Of a DNA stretch of 64,000 bases, positions 24,057-32,840 are shown one piece after another. The translations under genes were made by a program, and so were the position numbers. The stretch spans positions 28,894,311-28,958,310 of the forward strand of contig CM068835.1 of the NCBI GenBank assembly GCA_028554795.2. Reading direction: 5' to 3'. This stretch comes from Sinohyriopsis cumingii. Lineage: Eukaryota; Mollusca; Bivalvia; Unionida; Unionidae. A model generated the notes under the pieces. The model saw only the letters and a program-made list of their open reading frames with translations. It had not been told where the DNA came from and ran no database searches. How positions within the stretch are numbered: position 1 is the stretch's first letter; each line of letters starts with the position of its first letter.

Positions 24057-26110
24057 ATGGATGAATTCGAGAGATTATCTACGATTAAGCCTTCTAAAAT
24101 AAATTTAATCTTGACAGAATATCCTCTGACTTACCAATAAAAACTCTGGTTGATCCGAAGAATAAAACCTTGATTAATAAAATTCACGACGCCAGGAAAG
24201 AATTTAGCAAAGATGGCGCGTCTCATGTGTGGTCAACATTCAAAATCACCGAGGATGTCGATGCAACGATGAATGACAAAGGAGCAGCAACGATCATTAA
24301 TTCTCTCAACAATCGAAAATATCTTTTTTTTTTAAATTTTTTGTATTAGTAGAAACACAATAATACCTGGATTATCCGTGACAAATATGACCCTGTCCTT
24401 CATAATGAAAAAATTGCAATACTGAGTAAAAATTCCCAACCAGGAAAGTTGACTGGTATTGACAAACCGTATTATGAAATAGCGTATCCTGTAACCACGG
24501 TTATTTATGGAATTTATCCGATAAATGATAAACCCATCGTTAATAATCTAAAGCCAATTAAATTTTCAAGACTGAATTGTATAGCCGAAGGAGTAGTGGA
24601 AACGGTCTAACGGATAAAAGACGTAAAATAATAAATGAGTGGGGAGAAATAATTAAGGATACCGGAGCGTCTGTCAAAGATATCACTGAGCTAGGAAAAA
24701 AAATATTCCCGATAACATTAAAAACAATAAACGGAGAAATTTTATACGAATCAAAATATAAATCGAAAGGTGCTTCGATTGAAATTATTGATTATAGTGT
24801 GCATGCGTGGACTAATGCAGAAACAATCTTTCCACGAAATCAAACTGTTAAATTTTACCAAGTAGATATGTTTGATTTTATTAACGAAATAAGTAAAAAC
24901 GATCCTGTATCAGTATGGTTATTTCAAAATTCTGATGATGGAAACTATGATCCGTTTGGACGACTTAATTGCGTTATTTGTCGCATAGATTCTCTCCACA
25001 AAGAAATGAAACATCTTGCGTGGAAATATACCGATGATGCTGAACAATTACTCAGCAATTGTTTTACTGTTCCTTCAGTCGTGGCTCATTTTGCTAAAGT
25101 GAAAAATTCGTGGAAACCAACTCGATTGATTTTCTCAATGATATAATATCGAGTTCTGTCGAATATGGACACGGTGAGTTGTGGAATAGTAAACACAGTC
25201 ATAAAGATGTTATTTTGGTTGATATGGTTGCATGTTATCCTGGAAGTTTCTTGGTATGAGAGAGTGTTCTCTATATTTTAAAAGATTTTGTCTTCCCACG
25301 CAAGAAATTACCAGAGAATCGATAAACGGACCATTGCCAGATTTTGACTTGACTGGATTCACTTGTATTGAGTCATTTAAGTTTGCTAAAGGTCTTCATA
25401 CAATCTATTACGCTTGGTTTGGCAATCATTTTTCAGAAAAAGATGTGGGTACCTACAATATTGTTACGATCTATGCTCGACATAAAAATACGGATATTTC
25501 TGACAGTGAATGAAGCAATTATATCATATCAATTATAGCAAATATTCTGATGATGAAAATCCTGATACAACCGATTACGAAAATAAAATCGCAAAAGATC
25601 TCGGCAGAAAAATAATCGGTAAATTCACCGTGGGAAGATCATATGATCATAAACGACATTGTACATGATTGATTATAGACAATGCTGAGTGAGATTTAAA
25701 ATTGCTGATGCAACGAGAAAAAATACATTTATAAGTCGAAGCAATGCTAACTTATCGGACGGAACCAAATTAGGTATAATTGTGAGTTATATGGACGATG
25801 AGTCACCGCAGTTTACTCATTTAAGATCTTCAATGCTCGCGTACGTTTCGATAAATCTATTATCGATGATAAATAAAAATTCTGTTTGATGTCAGAGTCG
25901 CTACAGATTCGTTTTTTATCAACAAAAAATATTCAGGATTGTTGGAAAAATTAAATATCGGCACTTATTCATCATGGGGCGAATGGAGAATACAATAAGA
26001 AAATATACTTGATTATTCTGAATCCGCCGACGTTGAAATCAAAGATATTTATTACAAAAAAATCAGATATTAAAGCTATCATCTGCACCGTCAGTGTATG
26101 ATCCCGTAGC
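24057..26110 (+). pseudogene. polB: family-B DNA polymerase of element A (unusual type)
   Basis: ATG at 24,057 opens MDEFERLSTIKPSKINLIL. After indels, 24,577-25,146 gives 189 open codons of exonuclease-like N-terminal region. Motif A is at 25,212-25,250 as VILVDMVACYPGSF (usual form DxxSLYPS). Then YFKRF, DFDLTGFTCIESFKFAKG and AWFGNHFSEK, and the motif B region IIGKFTVG. Before motif C is FTHLRSSMLAYVSINLL, and motif C at 25,891-25,911 reads VRVATDS, keeping the catalytic Asp. The replacement of SLYP by ACYP and the style of the blocks differ clearly from the element C polymerase. In-frame stops (HCT*LII, NAE*DLK) and frameshifts break it. The reading continues without a gap into the helicase, so the original may have been one long polymerase-helicase protein or two overlapping genes. 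Confidence 0.78.
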
Positions 26111-27110
26111 TAGACATTAAACAGTTTATCTCAATCGATCTTGGGGTTCTGGTAAAATAACTCGTGTGATTAAACTATTTGAGAATGTTATTATGGTAGT
26201 TTTAACCCCTACACACAGATTCGAGAGAAAGAAATATTAAATCATGTACTTATCATAAATTCTTTCGATGGAAGGGAGATAAATGGACTCTTGATCGAAT
26301 GGGTGAAAAATACGTTCCAAAGATTATCGTTTAGGATGAAATATGTACAGTGCCGCTAGAAACATTAAAAACATTTCTTGATTGGTTATTAACAAAAAAT
26401 ACTGCTGTGATAATGTCCGGCGATCATGGTCAACCACCACCTTTTGTTGGATTGTTTCCACATAAATGGCTGAGGACTTTTGTTGATTATTATGAAGAAA
26501 TAACTGATGACCATAGAGCACTTGATCCAGTATTAAGAGAGTTTAAAAAATGAATCAGTCTACAACCGAATAAAGTTCAGTGTGAAATAATGCGTGAAGT
26601 AATTTCAGAAACCCCTATTAACACTTTTTGGAATTTGTGGAGACCAGATGATTTGATAGTGGCAAGTAGAAAGATAGTTCGTGATACACTTCAACAACAA
26701 TTATTTATGATACATGAAGAAAAGTTTTCAAATCTACCCTTACCATTATGTTATCGACCAGTTGATACGCGACGACAGAATATCGACGTTGATATACCAG
26801 AATCGTCAGAAAAACAAAATCTTGTACTAAATGATATTGTTTTTGTTCCTGTCAATGTTGTTGGAGATGCGCTAAAAATGGACAAATCTCCGTGGACGTT
26901 AGGATTCGCGATGACAATTCACACATCTCAGGGGTTAACCATCTCTGATACTCGAATTTGGATCGTCGATGGTCATATCGAATGGTGAAATTTAGTTTAT
27001 ATCGCATTGTCTAGAGTTAGGAAAATATCTCAGTTGCGGTGGGTTATCATAGACTTTACAAAAACCAACGGCGATGTTATTGACAGTGATATAATAAGAA
27101 AAAAAAAAAT
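26110..27110 (+). pseudogene. superfamily-1 helicase of element A, joined to the polymerase
   Basis: Walker A at 26,142-26,162 reads WGSGKIT (GSGKT-like), followed by LTPTHRFERK (motif Ia position). Walker B at 26,326-26,340 reads IIV*DE, the stop replacing one residue. Motif III is GDHGQPPP. YYEEITDDHRALDP and KVQCEIMREV follow, then a long open frame (26,590-26,985) with VASRKIVRDTLQQQLF and TIHTSQGLT (motif V) and YIALSRVRK (motif VI). The order and spacing are those of Pif1/RecD-like SF1 helicases. Stops at 26,551 (TGA) and 26,986 (TGA) interrupt one continuous frame. It would unwind DNA ahead of the element's own polymerase. Confidence 0.82.
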
Positions 27111-27124
27111 AGTTATAAATAGTG

Positions 27125-27350
27125 TGACACAAAATATAAGCGCGAATTTGACCTTGATGCTGAATTTATAATGATGCTGAAACAACAGCAAAATTATCAT
27201 TGTTCGAGCTGTAAAATAGTAATGTTGCGGAGCAATTGTCTTAATGATCCAAGACAAATAACGTAGACAGAATTAATAATAAGTTTGATCATCCACGCGA
27301 AAATGTAATGCTGACCTCTCTTGAATGTAACTGACGACGAGGTGCTAGTT
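27125..27350 (+). pseudogene. Cys-rich HNH-like module after the helicase
   Basis: Directly after the helicase, KREFDLDAEFIMMLKQQQ then HCSSCK, and after a one-base shift VDRINNKFDHPRENVMLTSL followed by ECN*RRG. A C-x2-C pair, D-R-I-N-N, H-x-R-x-N-V and a C-N-x-R-R end are the layout of an HNH/zinc-ribbon nuclease. It may be the C-terminal domain of the helicase protein, giving polymerase, helicase and nuclease in one run. The link depends on a frameshift in an A-run at about 27,100. Confidence 0.55.
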
Positions 27351-27404
27351 TACATAAAAAGAATGCAGTGGTAATTGTGTGTCTTTAGGTATTACTTGTA
27401 ATTG

Positions 27405-28319
27405 TTAACGTACAAATGCACGTTGAGGAGCAGTTGAATCTAATCTGTAGATTGCAGGTCTACCCGTAGATCTTAACACGCTAGATATTTTATGTGTCGT
27501 TACACTCCAAATAGGATCAGTCGCTCTTTTTTTTACCACCTTCAAGTTCACCAGGTTCATATAAATATCTGACAGTAACATTACCTAATACTGGTCGGTT
27601 TGAAAAATCATGTCGTTGTATTGGTATCTGTTTTTTTTTTTCTAATTGCATTAATAGGTTTCATGACGGTTGGTCGAGTAATTTCCTTACTTAATGCAGC
27701 TATCACACTTGGTAATCTTGCAACCCATTCACGAGATCTCGTATCTTGAAGTATTTCCTTCGCATACTGATATCCAAATAACCGCTCAGCAAGTGTTCGA
27801 TTAAATCGTCCAACAATTGCTTGATCTGGATGTATTGCAATATGTCCTCGTCTGATTTTGACAGTATGTTTTTTCATCAGAGATAATACTGCACCAAGAA
27901 ATTCCTTACCAGGATCAACCTGTAATAGTTGTGGCCATGCTAAGGGTCCTCGTTAATAAATTCGCTCAAAAGCAGATACAACGTCAGTTGCTGTTTTAGC
28001 TGATAGTGGCTCTGCTTCTTTATATATACTTGCAACGTCAGCGACAGTTAACGCGTATTTCTATGTTAATTGACGTCTTCCAATTTCGATAGTATCGTGT
28101 GGCAAAAATAAAATATCAGCCAGATGAACTTCATTAGGAATGCTGACATCAAAATGTGCATGCTAAATTCGTTTAGGTGGTGGTAAATAAATTTTCCAAT
28201 TGCCTGTCGTGCTAACCATATTTCAGCAGTAAAACGTGTAACATTTGCTGCATCAGCAAGTTTATTAGTTGCTGCTCTACTCTCCAATATCCCCTTGGCC
28301 TATAGTAAATTGATTCCAT
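27405..28319 (-). pseudogene. integrase of element A (rve type), catalytic Glu lost
   Basis: Start is the complement of 28,317-28,319 with MESIYYRPRGYW. The N-terminal helical part (TRFTAEIWLARQAIGKF) shifts into HFDVSIPNEVHLADILFLP, the first catalytic Asp. KYALTVADVASIYKEAEPLS follows, then QVDPGKEFLGAV with the second Asp. The third block reads DQAIVGRFNRTLAERLFGYQ: where this family has a catalytic Glu (IVERFNRT) the codon is GGA, Gly. The C-terminal part runs through REWVARLPSVIAAL to YLYEPGELEGG and ends RLDSTAPQRAFVR at TAA 27,405. No chromodomain is seen, unlike integrases B and C. Stops (RI*H, LT*K, IY*R) and two shifts also break it. Confidence 0.85.
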
Positions 28320-28338
28320 TATTTTAATAATTGGTTAA

Positions 28339-28610
28339 TTAATTACCAGCCCCTAATGCTAGTTTACCTTTCATCGCGGATCATACCAACCAATTATCTA
28401 ATGAATCTCTGATATTTTTATTTTGTATGAAATGTAACGATTGAATCAACTTCACTTCTGTAATATATCTATCTTGTAGGTTTTTACTTTTATAAGCTAC
28501 ATCATGAATTTGACACGCTCTATCAATAGCATTTATAGGACGCTCTCGTCAATTCGAATATCAAGTAGGGTTCCAGGACCACAATAATTATATCCTGATA
28601 TATGAAGATA
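28339..28610 (-). pseudogene. phospholipase A2-like domain of element A
   Basis: Upstream of the integrase on the same strand. The frame reads HPYLHISGYNYCGPGTLLD, a Ca-binding loop of the YxGxGT/CGPGT type, then after a shift RPINAIDRACQIHDVAYK with the catalytic His-Asp (D-x-x-C-x-x-HD-x-x-Y). It ends KGKLALGAGN at a stop at 28,339-28,341. This combination matches the secreted-type PLA2 fold found in parvovirus VP1 and in some adintoviruses, where it opens endosomal membranes. There is one frameshift between the two motifs and a TGA (LV*SAM). Its N-terminus meets the ATPase fragment of the opposite strand. Confidence 0.75.
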
Positions 28611-28861
28611 TGGATGAATCACCGTCCGTAGATGAATTATTGGGGTTTATTAATAATTTCGTAGTATATGATGACGTAATGTTGGACAAACAATCAAATC
28701 CAGCTAGAATATTTTCTCGAGGAAGGCATAAAAATACAGATATAATTTATGTCACTCAACGATACACACACATACCAAAAGTAGTTAGAGATAACTGTAA
28801 TATTTTAGTTGTGTTTAATGGAGTTGATAGACATATTCTGATAATTATTGATCAGACTTAG
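28590..28861 (+). pseudogene. packaging ATPase of element A, C-terminal half only
   Basis: Open frame from ATG 28,610 reads ESPSVDELLGFINNF, then Walker B VVYDDVMLDKQ, the conserved SRGRHKNTDIIYVTQRYTHI and VVRDNCNILVVFNGVDRHI. The same blocks occur in the element C ATPase. The P-loop half is absent: upstream sequence is the PLA2 gene on the other strand. So the gene was cut, probably by a deletion or inversion joining it to PLA2 near 28,600. It ends at 28,861, about 130 bases before the right terminal repeat. Confidence 0.75.
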
Positions 28862-28994
28862 TGCAGCGGAGATCTGGACATAATTAGATTTAAAACTTCT
28901 TTTCAAAAGCACGATCTCCTCCGCACGGATTTATAACAATAATGTACACGATACTATAACAAGATGTCGTGTAGGTCTTGATAAAATATGTGGT

Positions 28995-29271
28995 TGATCT
29001 AATTAGAGCAGCAGAGGAGGCACGACCTTAATGCGACGTCAGGTTGGTAAATGAGAACATATATACTTTTTAGAAAACACGAATGACAAAAATAAAGTAA
29101 CAAAACCTAACCCCAAGAGAGAATCTGGGAGAGAAACTCTTGGATAGAAAATCTTGCTAAAATTAGATGCTTTGGTTTAGCGTTGTTGACCTTATTATTT
29201 TATTTTTTTCGTATGAAGTTTTAGTTTTCAAAGTTACGTTTCAGCAAAAGGTTGTTCGCCTCCTCTCCTGC
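28995..29271 (-). repeat. right terminal inverted repeat of element A
   Basis: Reverse complement of the left repeat, ending GCCTCCTCTCCTGC followed by the TTCTTT duplication. The inner boundary is TGATCTAATTAGA. Differences from the left copy are scattered substitutions and short indels. Confidence 0.9.
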
Positions 29272-29277
29272 TTCTTT
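29272..29277. other. target-site duplication of element A, right copy (TTCTTT)
   Basis: Identical to 18,365-18,370; it lies directly after the right terminal repeat. Confidence 0.75.
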
Positions 29278-29439
29278 GTTATATCGCAAGTTTCTACATT
29301 CGATATCTACTGTTTTATATTTCTTTAATTAAGTGTGCCGTGAAAAGTGTCAATTAGAGAAACAAAAAAGACAATAATATGTGATGGAAAATTTATGACA
29401 GATGCCGATGATCATCACAAATCTTGCTAGACATCAAGA

Positions 29440-30205
29440 GATTTTCTGTTGTCACAAGAGGTATATTTTTTTGCTGGTAAAAGGCTTGGCGTTGTGATAA
29501 ACATAAAAACAAAAAATGCAATCAGAATCTCAACGCCGGCGGGTCATAATATGAAACTGAAAGTCGTTAATAATAGCGAATACACCAGGATGTTCTTACA
29601 CGATTTTATCTGGACCTTGTTTAGCGGTGATGATATTCCAGACGGAATGAGAGCTTTCCCTATCGACAGCAGTGTAACAGACAATAACATCGCTAACTTG
29701 TCATTGCAAGACGAGTTTCAACCACATTCGATTTATATTTTTTACGAGGCCAACGACAGAGGTATGCTAACATATATTAAAACAAGGAAAGTTATAGAAA
29801 ATCTAAATAATCGTGGTTACTTGCAGGTGATGATCCGTGGAACTAATACTAATCAGGTTTGTTACAGATCCCACATATTTATCGACGAAGTGTTTCGTGG
29901 TTTAATTCCTGATGGATTAGTTGTTGATTGTCTTAATAATATTAAAACAAATAACCGTTAGAATAACTTGGACCTTGTTACACAACAAGAGAATAATAGG
30001 CGGTTAATGTTGGAAATCCTAACACTTTTAAAAATCTAAGACCGGTTGTATCACCTAACTCTGAAACAAACGAACAAATGTCGTTTCCTTCTATCACATC
30101 AGCCTCAAAGTATTTTAAGATTAATCCAAGATCAATTAAATGTGTCGCAGATGGTATCACTAAATCTGCGTCAATATCAACAGGATATAAAATTGTCTTT
30201 CAATA
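29440..30205 (+). pseudogene. tandem HNH-type endonuclease
   Basis: 170 open codons (29,449-29,961) and a continuation in other frames. Two similar modules follow each other: HDFIWTLFSGDDIPDGMRAF, PIDSSVTDNNIANLSL, and then SHIFIDEVFRGLIPDGLVVD, CLNNIKTNNR, NNLDLVTQQENNRR. Both follow the HNH layout (PDG...V-D-H-x-N...N-N...N-L-x-x-V-T-x-x-E-N), but the His of the core is Pro in the first and Cys in the second. A C-terminal DNA-binding-like part, SFYHISASKYFKINPRSIKC and ADGITKSA, reaches 30,205 after frameshifts. Relationship to element B or C is not settled; it starts only about 170 bases right of element A. Confidence 0.65.
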
Positions 30206-30229
30206 AGAATCACCTGCTATTTAAAATAT

Positions 30230-30490
30230 TAGCGACGTCGTTGTTGTCAAACATTAACTGAGATATTTGTTTAAGGTTTCCTTGTCGTATTGTACAAATA
30301 TTTTGCCGTATTTCAGCATGTGAACAAATTCTATTACTGCCTACAAAAATCAAATTATTTTTTCTCTTTCTACCTCAAAGCAAGCTACCACGTTGTCGTC
30401 ACCGGGGAACATATTTCTTACAACCTCTTCCAGCTGCAAGGGATTTACAACATTAGCTCGAGTAACAAATCTGTTCATATTTGATAATTA
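30230..30490 (-). pseudogene. small acidic protein, paralogue of the next gene
   Basis: The minus frame begins MNRFVTRANVVNPLQLEEVV then RNMFPGDDNVVACFEVE. After a stop it has HMLKYGKIFVQYDKETLNKY. The last block matches LEKYSKIFVRYDRDTVTKW in the neighbouring gene. No known family. The pair looks like a tandem duplication. Confidence 0.4.
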
Positions 30491-30498
30491 ACACAAAA

Positions 30499-30813
30499 CT
30501 AGAATGCAAGGCAGTCCATTTTCATATCATTATTTAGAATATTTCCAAGATTTTCCCTTGTCAAGCGGCAGTGAGCCCACTTAGTAACAGTATCCCTATC
30601 ATATCTAACAAATATTTTTGAATATTTCTCAAGTTCTAATACCTCAAAATATGTCAGTAATATATCAAACGCCGAATAAGAATCGTATTCAACGATAAAA
30701 TTTGCATACATTTTTCTGTTTTCTTATCACTCATAAACAGTTTGGCAGCGTCGAATAAGAAGTTCATATTTAAGATTTTAGCTTGGACGATTCTTCTTAT
30801 TTCGTCCGGCATT
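30499..30813 (-). pseudogene. small unassigned protein, paralogue of the previous gene
   Basis: Starts at the complement of about 30,811-30,813 with MPDEIRRIVQAKILNMNF. A frameshift near 30,710 leads into 70 open codons with VEYDSYSAFDILLTYFEV, LELEKYSKIFVRYDRDT and RLTRENLGNIL. Helical and acidic, without membrane segments. Function unknown. Confidence 0.4.
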
Positions 30814-30850
30814 TTATTACAGTAAATTAGATAAACGTATTATGTATAAG

Positions 30851-31115
30851 ATGTCTCAGACAAATTTCTCGTTTGCGAAAAATTTGTCAGATTTTTATAA
30901 TGACTTCGATTGTGATGCAGAGCATAAAAAATTCTATGAATGCCAATACTGACATTAATGCAAAACATCTCGAGTTCGATCTAGAAATATATTTATTTCC
31001 TGTCGTTGGGAATAAATTTGCCGATGAGCCAGGTATAATACAAGAACATGAACACGTTTATATCGCAGCAAAATCACAACATAATGTAAACTATCTCCTC
31101 CCTACAAAGATTTAA
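30851..31115 (+). pseudogene. unassigned + strand frame of element B
   Basis: ATG 30,851 reads MSQTNFSFAKNLSDFYNDF then CDAEHKKFYECQ and a stop; an alternate frame continues NANTDINAKHLEFDLEIYLF and EHEHVYIAAKSQHNVNYL to 31,115. The composition is protein-like but no family is recognised. It faces the integrase end to end. Confidence 0.3.
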
Positions 31116-31145
31116 ACGATTAATTTTACTGTATCTGGACGGACA

Positions 31146-31990
31146 TCAGATATTCTGGGAGTTGTTAAAGCCATTTATGAATCGTGGACAGTTAGAGCTT
31201 TGTGGTGGTCGGAAAAATCTAAAATTTGATATTCTGTTTGTTAAGATTTTTATCTGGATCGGAGAGTTCGCACTAACAACAACACGAAGATAAATATTTA
31301 ATATCGTTGTACAGGCCAGTGAAATGTAAATATGTCCTTTTGAAATACGAAAAGATTTATGGTAAGTGGATTGGATAGCTGGATTATATGAATTACGCGG
31401 TTGGATTGCTAGCGATTTCATTAAAGATTTTTGATATTTCACTGTTGGTCTCCAGCTATTAAAACTATCACCGTAACTTGTCCATTTGACCAAACTTTTC
31501 TTATCTTTTCGTGGTATCACTCGCTCGACGACAAATATATCCTGCCCTGTCCGCTGTAGCTCCTGTTTGTAGAAATTTCCAATAATTTTATCTCCGGCAG
31601 GTATTATCGTTAAAATTTTATCTACCACGAATACGTCCGCGGAGTAAATCCTTTTTCGAATGTTTTTGTTTCACTAGTGAAATTCTAACTCTATCACTAG
31701 CGCTAAACCTGTGTCTGCGGTAAATTTTCTCGTTCAAAAGTATTGGGTTATTTACAGCTTCATTTGGTAACAGTCGAAGTGTTTTATGTTTTGTGTTAAT
31801 GAAATCTGATACAGTCTTTGGCAGATCATTAACATATCTGTTAGTGTTTTTGGCTATGAGTTGCTTATATATATTTTATTTTAGCGTACGATTAAATCTC
31901 TCGACAATGACACTTTTCTAAGACTATCAACTACGATCATAAGGTACCTGCTATTGTCAATGTGCTTATCAAATTTTTTTTTAGGTCAGC
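31146..31990 (-). pseudogene. chromodomain integrase of element B with internal deletion
   Basis: Upstream end (31,930-31,980) reads FDKHIDNSRYLMIVVDSLRK, the block with the first catalytic Asp. It is joined almost directly to SVIVERFNRTLK, the block with the catalytic Glu, so the part with the second Asp is deleted at about 31,920. Then NTNRYVNDLPKTVSDFINTK, LRLLPNEAVNNPILL and FSASDRVRISLVK follow. After frameshifts, 31,440-31,628 has a chromodomain-like end: QELQRTGQDIFVVERVIPRK then SLVKWTSYGDSFNSW. The chromodomain tail is the hallmark of Polinton integrases and is thought to guide insertion through histone marks. The downstream 90 codons to 31,146 have no recognised domain. Confidence 0.82.
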
Positions 31991-31999
31991 GAAGTTCAT

Positions 32000-32293
32000 G
32001 TGCTAGAGCGCTCTGCGGTCCTTCGTTCATAAAGTACATTTCGAAATACTCCATGAAGTCCGCTTATATTTCTAACTTTATCTAACATCTCAAAGTTGCT
32101 CAACGGGCTTTCGGGAAATATTAGTCCTCTCCAAAGTCCGATTCTCAGCAGACTGAGAAGTAGAATTACCGCCATTACTGCCAGCAATGGACATATGAAT
32201 CCACCGTGGATCGCTTTCAGGTCTATCTTTTTTCTTCGTTGTATTGCTTTTCTTTGCTGTTTTACGTTTATGAACTCTTCGTGTTTTGGGCAT
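32000..32293 (-). pseudogene. basic protein with possible protease start
   Basis: ATG complement at 32,291-32,293 gives MPKTRRVHKRKTAKKSNTTK, a strongly basic start as in core or nuclear proteins. An overlapping frame has LSNFEMLDKVRNISGLHGVF, which weakly resembles the start of the adenovirus-type maturation protease found in Polintons, but the catalytic His-Asp-Cys part is absent, so the protease cannot be claimed. It lies between pX-like and integrase. Confidence 0.3.
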
Positions 32294-32339
32294 TTTTATT
32301 TATAATCGTTAGACGAAAGTGAAATGCTTGCATTTTACA

Positions 32340-32615
32340 CTAATTGATACCGTCAAAGAAAATAGCCTTCTTCATGGCACCGGATATGGCCCCCGAGGCA
32401 GCAGCTATCCGCAATGTGCCTGATACTGGTAATAATCCGCGTACATTGCAGTAACTTGCGCTGCTGACTGTCAGCATCAGTTTTGCTGACAAAACGCCAT
32501 CTCTCTGGTTTCTGAAAACTATCTTCAGCGAAACAGACTGTCGTTCAATAATAGCTTGTGTTATTTTTTTTAATTGTCGAGGCGTTAAATTCACTTGATG
32601 TGTAATGTAACTCAT
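32340..32615 (-). CDS. pX-like core protein of element B
   Basis: Intact frame of 91 codons. It begins MSYITHQVNLTPRQLKKITQ, then RQSVSLKIVFR and LMLTVSSASYC, and ends in an Ala/Gly-rich hydrophobic stretch (LRIAAASGAISGAMKKAIF). The layout 'V-x-LT-x-x-Q-x-x-K-I, LxI strand, second LT strand, Ala/Gly-rich hydrophobic tail' is that of the virion protein called pX-like in adintoviruses. It sits just downstream of the capsid gene, as expected. It is one of the few undamaged frames of element B. Confidence 0.6.
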   Translation of the reverse strand: MSYITHQVNLTPRQLKKITQAIIERQSVSLKIVFRNQRDGVLSAKLMLTVSSASYCNVRGLLPVSGTLRIAAASGAISGAMKKAIFFDGIN

Positions 32616-32840
32616 TTTGTGTTTATTTTTCTTCTGTTTGATACAATTTGTATTGAGGTCATTCCGCTGCTTGTTTGTGAATTAATATATTCCGCCCGCT
32701 TGTCTGATAAAATTGTAAAGTACAAGGCACCTGGTAGTCAGTCTAGCCAGTAAATCAATACATTCCACGGCTTGTTTGATAAGGTAATACCGCCAACATT
32801 GAAACTAGGACGGTCATCACGCAATTGGTTGAATATGTAG
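32615..32840. other. short intergenic of element B
   Basis: No gene or signal recognised between the pX-like gene and the capsid remnant. Confidence 0.4.

Larger units (their letters stand above)
18371..29271. mobile_element. element A: full-length Polinton-like element, 10.9 kb, nested in element C
   Basis: Bounded by matching terminal inverted repeats starting AGCAG and flanked by TTCTTT on both sides, so both ends are defined. Plus-strand genes: coiled-coil protein, small proteins, major capsid, membrane proteins, polymerase, helicase, ATPase fragment. Minus-strand genes: HNH nuclease, integrase, PLA2-like. It differs from C and B in its polymerase type (with an attached SF1 helicase) and its integrase. 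Each large gene has stops or shifts, so the copy is old. Confidence 0.88.

Noticed and set aside
18371..29271. Many in-frame TGA codons in element A genes where the frame continues, hinting at a recoded TGA
   Set aside because: TAA and TAG also occur inside the same genes (capsid, integrase, helicase Walker B), along with frameshifts. Ordinary decay explains all three.
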